A stretch of DNA of 64,000 nucleotides from Amphritea opalescens. GTDB lineage: Bacteria; Pseudomonadota; Gammaproteobacteria; Pseudomonadales; Balneatricaceae. Every line of letters begins with the position of its first letter. Within the stretch, counting starts at the first letter, position 1. The notes under the pieces were generated by a model. That model made no database searches. It was not told the DNA's origin and saw only the letters and a list, made by a program, of their open reading frames with translations. This document shows, piece after piece, positions 25,996 through 35,106 of this stretch. The stretch lies in assembly GCF_003957515.1 (NCBI RefSeq), contig NZ_RQXW01000017.1, forward strand, positions 21,993 to 85,992, in the 5' to 3' direction. Position numbers and translations under genes: made by a program.

Positions 25996-26514
25996 TGCCT
26001 TTTAATTTCCAACTAACAACCTATATGGTTTAACGCACTCTAAGGATGTTTAAACATGAAGTGATCAAAGATTTAACATGATGGTGTCTTTCTTTTCTGC
26101 ATATTGGGTTCAAACAACAGCTCGGCAATTAGCAACCAGCATTCATTAATCGAGCCCCAAAAAAACCTTACTCATTACAGCAGCGAGATATTGGTGACGC
26201 TAAAATTGAAACCCGATGATTAGACTAATCAGTAGGTATTTACAGAACGGACGATAGACTTAATGTTATGAATATCTTTAACAAAACGGAAAACTAAGCA
26301 TCAATTGACGCTCGAAAGACCAGCATTCAGCTTTGATCTACTAATAACAAAAGGAATAGACAATAGAGTACGGGGTCGAAGCCTAATACAGGGCGTATAG
26401 ACATCTTGAGAGCAGCAACAGCAACACCAAAAACCGAACCCGTTGACCCATTTAGGCTCGCCAATAACCGCCGCTTCTAATATTGCATGCTATCTCATGC
26501 CTATTTTGAATAGG
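25996..26514. other. Intergenic stretch without recognisable gene
   Basis: About 520 nt, AT-rich toward the left. I see no open frame with a ribosome site, no repeat and no convincing hairpin with a U-tract. It separates the TetR gene from the YciI-like gene; some promoter sequence upstream of the TetR gene may extend into its left end. Confidence 0.4.
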
Positions 26515-26823
26515 CTAATTAATCAGCTCAGACACTTCCAATGTGCCGTTGATATCGAGAAAGGGGCAATCTTTTACCGCTGCCAATGCTAGCGCCATGG
26601 AATCCATCTCAAGGACCGTATAGCCCGACATTGATGACGCACTGCCAACACTAATGCGGCCATCAGGATGTACTGTGTGGGTGATTTTAAACGGTGTCGC
26701 GGGATTTACTACGCAGCTTCCAAGCGAGAGCAGCCACTCTTTATAACGCGCGTAATGCTGTTGCCCTTCTTCAACGGTAGAAGGCTTATCGCCGCCAATA
26801 TAGGTAACCATATACTGAGACAT
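26515..26823 (-). CDS. YciI-like (DGPF-type) small protein
   Basis: 102 residues with a ferredoxin-like beta-alpha-beta pattern: MSQYMVTYIGG as the first strand, a helix HYARYKEWLLSLGSCVVNPATPF, and GYTVLEMDSMALALAAVKDCPFLDINGTLEVSEL, close to the YciI/DGPF family. CGGAG precedes the ATG at 26823. The family's function is poorly known; some members accompany sigma factors or act in small-molecule chemistry. It stands alone on the minus strand. Confidence 0.7.
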   Translation of the reverse strand: MSQYMVTYIGGDKPSTVEEGQQHYARYKEWLLSLGSCVVNPATPFKITHTVHPDGRISVGSASSMSGYTVLEMDSMALALAAVKDCPFLDINGTLEVSELIN

Positions 26824-26994
26824 AATAGACTCCGAAATCCCAAGTAGCTGTCGGCATAACAACTCTATCGGTCATTTCAGTTTAGCTCTGCAACACACTT
26901 TTTGCTGCTGAAAGATTCACGCATAACAAGACCTGCATCACGATATTCGGTCTAAATTGTCTCCAGCTGTGCCAATGAGGTCACGCTACTGGCC

Positions 26995-27657
26995 TTAATC
27001 ATCGGCTTCTGAGTATTGCCTTAGGAGGTTGCAAATAATCATATTCAGATCGGCCAACGTACGCTTTGCCCGCTCCCCTTTTTGGTTCACGACCACCAAC
27101 ATAACACTATGCGTCACCTCAAGATAAAGACGCCCTAAACGCTGCCGTTCTTTCAGATGACGATTGATACCCATGCGTTTAAACACCGCCGCCATCCTCG
27201 AGATCTCTAACTCATCATGTTGCTCATCCAACTCCCGCAGTTCGGGAACAGAGAACATCGCCTGCACCAGCGTCAAAATGGCCTTTTGCTGTTTATAGGT
27301 TTTTAACTTTAGCGCCAGCATCTGCTCCACCAACGTCGCCATCGGTAAGGTTTCAACCGGCCAGCGGTCGATTTCATCCAGCGCCGCCTCGACTGTTTCC
27401 AGCCAGCGTGAACCCATCGCATAGAGAATTGCATGTTTGTTGGGGAAGTAATGATAGAGAGAGCCGACAGAAATACCGACCTCTTTGGCAATTAAAATGG
27501 TATTCAGATCATCGAGCCCGACCCGCTCAAGCAGTTCGCCGGTAATATCAATAATCTGTTTTGAGCGCATTTTTGAGCGCCCCTGCACCGGCGCATTACG
27601 TGGCGCTAACTCTTGTGCTGTTTTTACCCGACGTTTATCTGTCAATTTTGCTTCCAA
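26995..27657 (-). CDS. TetR-family transcriptional regulator near the puuB-type gene
   Basis: About 220 residues. The HTH lies around residues 33-80 (LERVGLDDLNTILIAKEVGISVGSLYHYFPNKHAIL), with an unusually long basic N-terminal tail (KLTDKRRVKTAQELAPRNAPVQGRSKMRSK). The start is uncertain: the frame opens with TTG at 27657, and a second TTG at 27645 has GGAAG upstream. It is next to the puuB-like gene on the same strand and may bind the CGAAT-N4-ATTCG sites between puuB and puuA. Confidence 0.82.
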   Translation of the reverse strand: MEAKLTDKRRVKTAQELAPRNAPVQGRSKMRSKQIIDITGELLERVGLDDLNTILIAKEVGISVGSLYHYFPNKHAILYAMGSRWLETVEAALDEIDRWPVETLPMATLVEQMLALKLKTYKQQKAILTLVQAMFSVPELRELDEQHDELEISRMAAVFKRMGINRHLKERQRLGRLYLEVTHSVMLVVVNQKGERAKRTLADLNMIICNLLRQYSEADD

Positions 27658-27759
27658 CGCTTCTGATTCAACGACCCTTGCAGGACGGCATTATAGACTG
27701 AATCATCAAGGTTCTGAAAACACTCGCTACTCCCCTGCCATTTCATTCACAGATAAGAG

Positions 27760-29043
27760 CTAGAAAAAGCGGTCACGCATGGAATAATACAGCATCCCCG
27801 CGACCAATCCTGGCCAACGTAACAAGGTGCCACCGGGAAAAGACGGCGTCGGCACGCGAGCAAATAGATCGAATTTCTCTGCTGAACCACTGATCGCTTC
27901 AGCCATCAATTTACCGCCCAATGTCGCCAGTGCCACCCCATGACCTGAATACCCTTGCGCCACAAACAGATTTTCCTCTAATCGATCAAAATGAGGCATC
28001 CGATTAAGGGTAATCGCCAAGGTACCGCCCCAACCATAATCGATCTTCACATCTGCCAATTCAGGATAGAACTGCAGCATATAGGGTCGAACAAAGTTCG
28101 GTATATCTTTAGGAAAATGACGACTGTAGTTTTCACCACCGCCCCACAGCAGCCGGTTATCGCCCGATAATTTGAAATAGTTAATCACAAAACGAGAATC
28201 GGCTACCGCGACATCATCGCGGTTAATACGCTGACACAGCTCATCACTGAGCGGTTCTGTCGCAATGATAAAGTTATTGATCGGCATGATTTTAGCGGCA
28301 ACACGCGGCTCTAACTTGTCCAAATAACCATTACACGCCAGCAAAATATATTTCGCTTTAACAACGCCTTGATCGGTGCGAACTTCCGCCTGCTTGCCGG
28401 CGGTATAGCCTGTCACTCGGCTATGTTCATGGATCACCACGCCGGCTTTGATTGCGGCCGCAGCAAGCCCTAAGGCATAGTTAAGCGGATGAAGATGAAC
28501 CGCATCTTGCCAATATTCACCGCCATAATAGCGTTCGGTGCCGAGCATCCCCTGCACCTCATCATCATCGACAAAACGGATCTTATCGTAGCCCAGCACT
28601 TTATGTTTATAGGCCACGCTCTCGCGTATCTCGGCGACATGCCCAGGCTTTGCCGCCACATGCATCACCCCCTGTTTCAAATCACAGTTGATCTGATGCT
28701 CGGCGATTAACGTTTTGACCAGCTCAACCGATGCCAGCGAGCTTTGCCACAGCGCATCGGCCGCTGCCCGCCCCATCTTCTTTGTCAGTTCCGCGTGCCC
28801 CATATTATGCCCCTGACACACCTGACCACCGTTGCGCCCCGAAGCCCCCCAACCGACCGCTTCACCTTCTAACAAGCGAACCGAATAGCCCTTTTCAGCC
28901 AAGTGCAGCGCTGCCGACAACCCGGTATAACCTGCACCAATAATACAAACATCCGCCTGCTGTTCACCCACTAACGGAGAATACTCAGGGCGAGGGTTGG
29001 CTGAATCAACATAATATGAGGGTCGGCAGTTGTTAGCATTCAT
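27760..29043 (-). CDS. puuB: Gamma-glutamylputrescine oxidase-like FAD enzyme
   Basis: 427 residues with the same architecture as the enzyme at 2090: IIGAGYTGLSAALHLAE (FAD motif near 32-48), GWGASGRNGGQVCQG, and YSGHGVALATLGGK toward the C-terminus. Divergent from the gamma-glutamylpolyamine synthetase gene at 29404, it fits step two of the glutamylated putrescine route: oxidation of gamma-glutamylputrescine to the aldehyde with H2O2 release. I placed the start at the ATG at 29043 by alignment with the paralogue; ATGs at 29058 and 29076 are open, and none has a strong ribosome site. Confidence 0.87.
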   Translation of the reverse strand: MNANNCRPSYYVDSANPRPEYSPLVGEQQADVCIIGAGYTGLSAALHLAEKGYSVRLLEGEAVGWGASGRNGGQVCQGHNMGHAELTKKMGRAAADALWQSSLASVELVKTLIAEHQINCDLKQGVMHVAAKPGHVAEIRESVAYKHKVLGYDKIRFVDDDEVQGMLGTERYYGGEYWQDAVHLHPLNYALGLAAAAIKAGVVIHEHSRVTGYTAGKQAEVRTDQGVVKAKYILLACNGYLDKLEPRVAAKIMPINNFIIATEPLSDELCQRINRDDVAVADSRFVINYFKLSGDNRLLWGGGENYSRHFPKDIPNFVRPYMLQFYPELADVKIDYGWGGTLAITLNRMPHFDRLEENLFVAQGYSGHGVALATLGGKLMAEAISGSAEKFDLFARVPTPSFPGGTLLRWPGLVAGMLYYSMRDRFF

Positions 29044-29106
29044 AAACAGGGGTTCCATAAAACATAGATTCATCAAACAAAAAAGGGTGGCACAAAAACT
29101 ATAAAC

Positions 29107-29220
29107 CGAATAATAATTCTAATTTAATCGAACAACAAGCCCATAAAACGGCATTTAAAATTAAATTAATGTTGATTTTGCAAAAGTCATAGAATAACCT
29201 AAAACCCGAATAATGATTCG
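29107..29220. promoter_or_regulatory. Two operator-like palindromes, CGAAT-N4-ATTCK, 100 bp apart
   Basis: CGAAT-AATA-ATTCT at 29107-29120 and CGAAT-AATG-ATTCG at 29207-29220 share the flanks AAAC-C(C) before and A-ATT-like bases after. They lie in the gap between the divergent puuB-like and puuA-like genes, which otherwise holds no gene. Their starts are exactly 100 bp apart, which would suit DNA looping or separate control of each promoter. The binding protein is not known; the nearby TetR regulator is the best guess. Confidence 0.6.
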
Positions 29221-29403
29221 ATTAACAAAAAGAATGTGCCTCACCCAAAACAGGCTGAGTCACAAAAGATTGAACGCTGACATCATACGCAGTAGCGATA
29301 TCACGAGACGTTTCGCTGAGTTATCAACTAAGCTCAGCACAAAGAAGTATTACCGCTATAGTAAATAGCACCCATCAGACTAACACGACAAAGTAGGTGA
29401 TTT

Positions 29404-30750
29404 ATGGAAGCCGTGGAAAGGTTTCTCAAAGAGAACGGGATAACTGAGGTCGAATCGACCCTGCCAGACATGACTGGCAATGCCCGGGGTAAATTTTACC
29501 CCACTAAAAAATATCTGGCCGAAAACGGAGGTAAGATCCCTGAGACCTTGCTGGTACAAACCGTCACCGGTGAATGGGCCGATAACCACTACGATATTGT
29601 CGATCCTGCGGATCGAGATATGGTCTTGGTTCCCGATTCCAACACCTTACGCCTAGTTCCCTGGACCGATGAGCCCACCGCACAGGTCATCAATGATTGC
29701 TATACCAGTGATGGTCAGCTACACCCGCTTTCCAGCCGTTCTGTTCTACGTCGCATACTGAAGCTGTATGAAGATGAAGGCCTACGTCCGGTGATCGCCC
29801 CAGAGGTCGAGTTTTATCTTATTCAGAAAAACACCGACCCCGACTATGAACTCAAGCCCGCCACCGGACGCTCTGGACGCCGCGAAACTGCGCGCCAATC
29901 CTACGGCATTGATGCGGTCAATGAGTTCAACCCGGTCATCGACACGCTATACAACTATTGTGAAATTCAGGGCCTCGATGTGGATACCCTGATCCATGAG
30001 TCTGGCGCAGCACAGATGGAGATCAACTTCCTTCACGGAGATGCTCTGGACTTGGCCGATCAGGTGTTTGTTTTCAAGCGTACCCTGCGTGAAACCGCCA
30101 TGAAGCATGATATGTATGCCACCTTTATGGCTAAGCCGATGCAACATGAGCCCGGCAGTGCCATGCATATCCATCAGAGCATGATCGATATCGCAACCGG
30201 TGAAAATATCTTTGCTGGGGATGAGAACAATCAGTTTTCTGAACGGTTCTATCACTATCTGGGTGGGTTACAAAAGTACACCCCACAAGCGATCTCGTTC
30301 TATGCGCCAAATGTGAACTCCTATCGTCGTTTCGCACCCGATATTGCTGCGCCGATCAACTTCAAATGGGGCATCGATAACCGTACAACCGGTTTACGAG
30401 TGCCCATTGCGCCACTCTCCGCGACCCGGATTGAAAACCGCTTTCCCGGCTCTGACTGCAATCCATACCTAGCGATCGCGGCCAGTCTTGCCTGCGGTTA
30501 TCTGGGAATGAAGCAAAAACTCAACGCGACAAAACCGGTTACCACTCTCGGGGCCGACGAAGATGATGTAGTAGAAGTAGCCCGTTCACTCGGTGAAGGC
30601 TTATCACTACTAGAAGAAAGCCCAGAATTATGTGAAATTATGGGTTCAGAGTTCGTCAAAGCTTATCTAGGGGTTAAACGAGCAGAATTTGAAACCTTCC
30701 ATGAGGTTATCAGCTCATGGGAGCGGGAATATCTGCTACTAACGGTTTAA
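29404..30750 (+). CDS. puuA: Gamma-glutamylpolyamine synthetase (glutamine synthetase family)
   Basis: 448-residue type I glutamine synthetase-like enzyme. The ATP/metal segments EVEFYLI, GAAQMEINFLHGDAL, and the GSAMHIHQSM and NSYRRF motifs are present, as in PuuA/GlnA3-type enzymes that ligate glutamate to putrescine or other amines rather than ammonia. It opens MEAVERFLKENGITEVE and has TGNARGKFYPTKKY where true GlnA has another pattern. The gene is divergent from the PuuB-like oxidase and followed by a putrescine-binding protein gene, which makes the polyamine role strong. A paralogue sits at 40412. Confidence 0.9.
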   Translation: MEAVERFLKENGITEVESTLPDMTGNARGKFYPTKKYLAENGGKIPETLLVQTVTGEWADNHYDIVDPADRDMVLVPDSNTLRLVPWTDEPTAQVINDCYTSDGQLHPLSSRSVLRRILKLYEDEGLRPVIAPEVEFYLIQKNTDPDYELKPATGRSGRRETARQSYGIDAVNEFNPVIDTLYNYCEIQGLDVDTLIHESGAAQMEINFLHGDALDLADQVFVFKRTLRETAMKHDMYATFMAKPMQHEPGSAMHIHQSMIDIATGENIFAGDENNQFSERFYHYLGGLQKYTPQAISFYAPNVNSYRRFAPDIAAPINFKWGIDNRTTGLRVPIAPLSATRIENRFPGSDCNPYLAIAASLACGYLGMKQKLNATKPVTTLGADEDDVVEVARSLGEGLSLLEESPELCEIMGSEFVKAYLGVKRAEFETFHEVISSWEREYLLLTV

Positions 30751-30760
30751 CACCTGTAAA

Positions 30761-30803
30761 AAAACACCTCTAATCTGTTTAATAACGGATTAGAGGTCTT
30801 TAA
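30761..30803 (+). terminator. Hairpin between puuA and potF
   Basis: ACCTCTAATC pairs with GATTAGAGGT around a loop of about 12 nt, followed by CTTTAAAA and preceded by a run of A, so it could act in both directions. It separates two same-strand genes by 100 nt and would reduce read-through into potF. Confidence 0.75.
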
Positions 30804-30850
30804 AATCACCCGACTTATTTAACTGCAACTCCGATACGAGGCACAACATA

Positions 30851-31972
30851 ATGATAAAGACTGTACCTTATCTGATCAGAAAAACGTTACAGCTATCTGC
30901 CCTAGGCTTAGCAGCCTCTGTACCGCTAGCACAAGCAGAGGAAGTACTAAACTTCTATAACTGGTCAGACTATATCGCTGAAGATACCTTAGCGAAATTT
31001 GAAGCGGAGACCGGCATAAAGGTCGTTTATGACGTTTATGACAGCAATGAGACCCTTGAAGCAAAGCTGCTAGCAGGCCATTCAGGTTATGACCTCGTTG
31101 TTCCTAGCTCTCATTTTATGGAACAGCAGATTAAAGCGGGGATTTTTCAGAAACTGCAAAAAGATAAACTCAGCAATCTCACCAACCTTGATCCTAGCTT
31201 GATGAAACTACTCGACAGCAAAGACCAGGGTAACCAATATGGCGTCCCCTACCTGTGGGGTACCACGGGTATCGGTTATAACGTTAAACAGGTTCAAGCC
31301 GCCTTGGGTGTTGATGCCCCCGTCGATAGCTGGGATCTCGTTTTGAACCCAGAGAACATGAAAAAGCTGGCCGAGTGTGGTGTCACCTTTTTAGACTCTC
31401 CCGACGAAATGTACCCTCTTTCTCTGCTCTATACGGGTCAATCTTCACTCGACACCAGTACCGCAGCGCATAAAGACAATAGCCCAGCAGCCAAAGCCCT
31501 CAAAGCGGTGCGCCCTTACCTTCGTCAGTTCAGCTCATCACAATACGTGAATGATCTGGCCAATGGTGATATCTGTGTTGCTATCGGCTACTCAGGCGAT
31601 ATTTTCCAATCACAAGCGCGCGCGGAAGAGGCAGGCAATGGTAACGAGATTGCCTATAGTATTCCAAAAGAGGGAACTGAAATTTGGTTTGATATGTTGC
31701 TGATTCCTTCCGATGCGAAGCACGCAGAAAACGCACATAAATTTATTAACTTTCTGCTGCGCCCGGATATCATTGCCGACATTACTAACTATGTTTGGTA
31801 CGCCAACCCTAACCTAGCATCAACCGATCTAGTCGATCCAGAGATCACCGCTGATCCGGCGATCTATCCGGATGCCAGCACCCGCGACCGCTTATACATG
31901 CCAGCAACGCTGCCTGCTAAAACGGCCCGCGTGCGCAGCCGCACCTGGTCAAACATAAAAACGGGCAAATAA
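30851..31972 (+). CDS. potF: Periplasmic putrescine/polyamine-binding protein
   Basis: 373 residues with a signal peptide (about 1-29, ending in AQAEE). The mature protein begins LNFYNWSDYIAEDTLAKFEAETGI, the PotF/SpuD signature; a later conserved block, AIGYSGDIFQSQARAEE, carries acidic residues that bind the amine in this family. The transporter genes (potG-H-I) are at 35933-38882 with their own binding protein, so this is an extra receptor, perhaps for a different polyamine. Followed by a strong terminator. Confidence 0.92.
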   Translation: MIKTVPYLIRKTLQLSALGLAASVPLAQAEEVLNFYNWSDYIAEDTLAKFEAETGIKVVYDVYDSNETLEAKLLAGHSGYDLVVPSSHFMEQQIKAGIFQKLQKDKLSNLTNLDPSLMKLLDSKDQGNQYGVPYLWGTTGIGYNVKQVQAALGVDAPVDSWDLVLNPENMKKLAECGVTFLDSPDEMYPLSLLYTGQSSLDTSTAAHKDNSPAAKALKAVRPYLRQFSSSQYVNDLANGDICVAIGYSGDIFQSQARAEEAGNGNEIAYSIPKEGTEIWFDMLLIPSDAKHAENAHKFINFLLRPDIIADITNYVWYANPNLASTDLVDPEITADPAIYPDASTRDRLYMPATLPAKTARVRSRTWSNIKTGK

Positions 31973-31993
31973 GTCACCGACATGTTCACTACG

Positions 31994-32022
31994 AAAACCG
32001 CTCTTTTGGGCGGTTTTTTTTT
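31994..32022 (+). terminator. Rho-independent terminator after potF
   Basis: AACCGC and GCGGTT pair around TCTTTTGG, followed by eight T, 20 nt after the stop. Confidence 0.9.
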
Positions 32023-32179
32023 GCATGGGACAATCTCAATCTTGATGCTAACCATTCAGCTCATGATTAACATAGATGCTTTTAATATAGGAGTAACAGG
32101 CTCAATTCTGCTAGTATCACCGCTCGACACGCGTTCTCATTTCAGCGGTCGATCCACTTAAACCGATAGATGAAATTTT

Positions 32180-33643
32180 ATGAGCTTGCACCTGCGCAAA
32201 CCTTCTTTTGTTCTGATCAGCGGTCTGTTGTTATCACTGGCGTTCACCGCTATTAGCTTGATCAGTTACTATGTCGCCAACCAGTCACTGAATCAGCACA
32301 TCACCACCAACACGCTACCGCTAACCAGTGACACCATCTATTCAGAAGTTCAACGCGATCTATTACAACCCGTACTCGTATCATCACTCATGGCTCAAGA
32401 CACCTTCGTCCACGACTGGATCGAAGAGGGCGAACAAAATCCAGAGCAGATGCAACGCTACCTCAAAGCGATTCAACAACGCTACGATGCCTTCACTGCT
32501 TTTTTTGTCTCCGAATATACGCACAAGTACTACCACAGCACCGGCATCCTCAAGCAGGTTTCAGACACTCTCCCGGCTGATCGCTGGTATTTCCATAGCC
32601 GCAAAGCACCCGAAGAATTTAATATCAATCTCGATTTAGATACCGCTAACACCTCGATCACCACCCTGTTCGTCAATCATAAAGTCACAGACGAACAAGG
32701 AAAATTACTCGGTATTATTGGCGTCGGGCTCGCATCAACCACCATCAAAGAGTTGATCGAAACCTATCAAAGTCGATACGGCCGACAAGTGTACTTTATT
32801 GACGCCCAGGGGAAGGTCACAATGCAGGGCAGTCAGTTCAGTGGCGCTAGCGATATACATGAGGTCAAAGGGCTGCAAAATATAGCCCCTGAGATTTTGA
32901 GCAGCCCTGAAGGGTCATACACCTATACTAACGACAACCAAACCTATCTGATAAAAACCCGCTTCATCCCTGAGCTCAGCTGGTATCTGATCGTGCAACA
33001 CACCGAGCAGAGTGAAGCAAGAATTACAACGACACTGTGGATCAACCTAACTATTAGCCTCGCGGTAATCATTATTGTTCTGTTATTACAGCATTTCACA
33101 CTCGGCGGATACCAACGTCGATTAGAGTATATGGCGAATACCGATCCTCTGACGGGCGCTTCTAGTCGGCATGCCTTTGAAATGCTATTTCAACAAATTC
33201 TTAACTTTGCTAAACGTCAAAAGCACCCCGTTTCCACCATTCTGGTCGACATAGACCACTTCAAGACGTTCAATGATAATTATGGCCACCTGCTAGGAGA
33301 TACTATCCTGACCAACGTCGCCAAGGTCCTCACTCAGAATTTACGGCAGGCCGACACCCTCTGTCGCTGGGGTGGCGATGAGTTCTTTATCGTCCTACCC
33401 AACTGTCACCAGAGTAACGCTCTGCTGATCGCCGAAAAGATGCGGCAGGAGATCGAAGAGTCCTTACAAGTCATAAATGATCAACAACTGCACGTTACCG
33501 CCAGCTTTGGCGTCGCCGAGTATAGCAACGACGAAACAACTGTCAGTCTGTTTAACCGCACCGATTTAGCTCTGTATCGCGCTAAATCCAAAAACCGAAA
33601 TCAGGTTGAGGTCGCCACAGAATCCGCTTTCAAAACGGTATAA
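32180..33643 (+). CDS. Membrane diguanylate cyclase with periplasmic Cache-type sensor
   Basis: 487 residues. TM1 (about 9-33), a periplasmic region of about 245 residues with Cache-like features (YSEVQRDLLQPVLVSSLMAQDTF, and a GIIGVGL strand), TM2 (about 283-305), then a GGDEF domain with an intact CRWGGDEFF active site. The inhibitory I-site RQAD lies five residues before GGDEF, so product inhibition by c-di-GMP is expected. It would make c-di-GMP in response to an external signal, possibly an amine or amino acid given the neighbours; the ligand is inferred only from context. Confidence 0.9.
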   Translation: MSLHLRKPSFVLISGLLLSLAFTAISLISYYVANQSLNQHITTNTLPLTSDTIYSEVQRDLLQPVLVSSLMAQDTFVHDWIEEGEQNPEQMQRYLKAIQQRYDAFTAFFVSEYTHKYYHSTGILKQVSDTLPADRWYFHSRKAPEEFNINLDLDTANTSITTLFVNHKVTDEQGKLLGIIGVGLASTTIKELIETYQSRYGRQVYFIDAQGKVTMQGSQFSGASDIHEVKGLQNIAPEILSSPEGSYTYTNDNQTYLIKTRFIPELSWYLIVQHTEQSEARITTTLWINLTISLAVIIIVLLLQHFTLGGYQRRLEYMANTDPLTGASSRHAFEMLFQQILNFAKRQKHPVSTILVDIDHFKTFNDNYGHLLGDTILTNVAKVLTQNLRQADTLCRWGGDEFFIVLPNCHQSNALLIAEKMRQEIEESLQVINDQQLHVTASFGVAEYSNDETTVSLFNRTDLALYRAKSKNRNQVEVATESAFKTV

Positions 33644-33861
33644 TCACTCACTATTACAACAAACAATCAAATAAAGAGTTGCCATTAAAGGTTGGATTGT
33701 ATATAGTAGATTTCAGCTTGAAGATTCACCATATTTTTATGCATCATTTCGAAGATCCTGTTTCAGCTTCTCGTCCTGTTTCCATAATGTATAGTAAAAA
33801 TTCCTGCGTCATCCGCTATCTCTGATAGCAAAAACATTATTTACAAAATAGGATAACTAAC

Positions 33862-34068
33862 ATGTCTACTGTAACCGGTACTGTTAAATGGTTTAACGCT
33901 GATAAAGGCTTCGGTTTTATTGAGCAAGAAAATGGCCCTGACGTATTCGCACATTTCAGTGCAATCCAGAGCAATGGCTTCAAGACTCTTGAAGAAGGCC
34001 AGCAGGTACAGTTCTCTGTAACTCAAGGTCAACGTGGTCCACAAGCAGAAAACATCGTTGCTGTTTAA
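33862..34068 (+). CDS. Cold shock protein (CspA family)
   Basis: 68-residue single cold-shock domain: [12 protein letters not shown] (RNP1) and VFAHFSAI (RNP2) bind single-stranded nucleic acid. Upstream there is a roughly 200-nt AT-rich leader with a small GCTATC-TCT-GATAGC hairpin at 33815-33829, consistent with the long 5' UTRs of csp genes. AGGA precedes the ATG. It acts as an RNA chaperone; whether it is cold-induced cannot be read directly. Confidence 0.95.
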   Translation: MSTVTGTVKWFNADKGFGFIEQENGPDVFAHFSAIQSNGFKTLEEGQQVQFSVTQGQRGPQAENIVAV

Positions 34069-34081
34069 GACCCCGTAAGCT

Positions 34082-34140
34082 AACAGATCTTTGATCTGTT
34101 GCTACCAGAGAAAGGCTTGATTTATATCAAGCCTTTTTTG
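34082..34140 (+). terminator. Two tandem hairpins after the csp gene
   Basis: First hairpin AACAGATC-TTT-GATCTGTT (34082-34100) has no U-tract. Second, AAAGGCTTGAT-TTAT-ATCAAGCCTTT (34111-34136), runs into T residues and is the terminator proper. Confidence 0.9.
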
Positions 34141-34268
34141 TGTCTGCGATTTAGCAAAACCCTTAACCGATTCACCCCCCTGCTCTCCTTGCCCCTTATA
34201 CACACAAACACCACAAAACTTTCAGCCTAGCCCTCGATTTAACAGCACAACCTTACCTTCTTCTGCCA

Positions 34269-34338
34269 TAACGCCTAACGCCTAACGCCTAACGCCTAAC
34301 GCCTAACGCCTATCAGCTATCAGCTATCAGCTATCACC
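34269..34338. repeat. Heptanucleotide tandem array (6 x TAACGCC, 3 x TATCAGC, 1 x TATCACC)
   Basis: Ten contiguous 7-nt units, six identical and then a sharp switch to a second unit repeated three times with a final variant. It lies between the convergent csp and amidotransferase genes. Such an array can change copy number by slippage, so its length may vary among strains. Confidence 0.9.
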
Positions 34339-34349
34339 AGCAAAGCACC

Positions 34350-35048
34350 CTAAGCACTCAACAGCGAAACAATTTCACTTACCACCGCCTCTGGGTCAGC
34401 TTGCTGATTCGATAACGCACTCATCGCCTGCTCAGCTTCACCTTCGGTAATATGTTCAGGGGTAATCGCCATAAGCAATGCCCGCATATAATCTAGCTTA
34501 AACTCTGGATGGGCCTGCAGGGTAAAAATATGCTGACCATACCTCAGCACTGCATTCGGACAAAACTCAGAGCCAGCAAGCACCTCAGCCCCTTCAGGCA
34601 CCTTAACAACCTGATCCTGATGAATGACATGCAATCGTACTCCATCATGCCCAAGCACTGCGCCTACAGATGGTGCTGGTGTGTAGCAATCAAGACCCAA
34701 GCCCCAGCCCTTCGCTTTAGCTACCCTTCCTCCGAGCGCCTGCGCGATAATCTGATGACCAAAACAGATACCCACCAAAGGCTGACGACGCTGATCAATA
34801 TCGCGAATCAACTGCTCCAACGGTGCGATCCACGCCAACTCATCATAAACGCTTGCCGGTGAGCCGGTAATAATCCAGCCATCACACTGATCTGCTGCTT
34901 CAGGAAACTCCCCCAACCAAACATTCCAACAAACAAAGCTAAACTCGTGACCGTCCAGCATCGTCTCCGTCATCTGCGCAAAAGAGCCGTACTCAGCAAG
35001 CAATGCACCCTCATTACTGCCAGTCGCCAAAATACCAATTTTTTTCAT
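34350..35048 (-). CDS. Class I glutamine amidotransferase-like hydrolase (copy 1)
   Basis: 232 residues of the class I GATase fold. The nucleophile motif VGICFGHQIIAQALGG has the catalytic cysteine near residue 96, and LQAHPEFKLDYM carries the histidine and Glu. No synthetase domain is attached, so it probably hydrolyses a gamma-glutamyl amide. In the polyamine context gamma-glutamyl-GABA is a likely substrate, filling the role of PuuD, though PuuD belongs to a different GATase branch. It lies beside a similar gene (35107), and an intervening terminator separates them. Confidence 0.85.
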   Translation of the reverse strand: MKKIGILATGSNEGALLAEYGSFAQMTETMLDGHEFSFVCWNVWLGEFPEAADQCDGWIITGSPASVYDELAWIAPLEQLIRDIDQRRQPLVGICFGHQIIAQALGGRVAKAKGWGLGLDCYTPAPSVGAVLGHDGVRLHVIHQDQVVKVPEGAEVLAGSEFCPNAVLRYGQHIFTLQAHPEFKLDYMRALLMAITPEHITEGEAEQAMSALSNQQADPEAVVSEIVSLLSA

Positions 35049-35063
35049 CGAATCTCCAGACGT

Positions 35064-35090
35064 AAAAAAACCGCCAAATAGAGCGGTTTT
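35064..35090 (-). terminator. Terminator between the two amidotransferase genes
   Basis: On the minus strand AAACCGC-TCTATTTG-GCGGTTT runs into T residues. It stops or attenuates transcription from the upstream copy at 35107 before the copy at 34350. Confidence 0.8.
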
Positions 35091-35106
35091 AATGGTTAAC
35101 TTAGGC

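Noticed and set aside
34269..34338. CRISPR-like array
   Set aside because: Units are 7 nt, contiguous and without spacers; no cas genes nearby.
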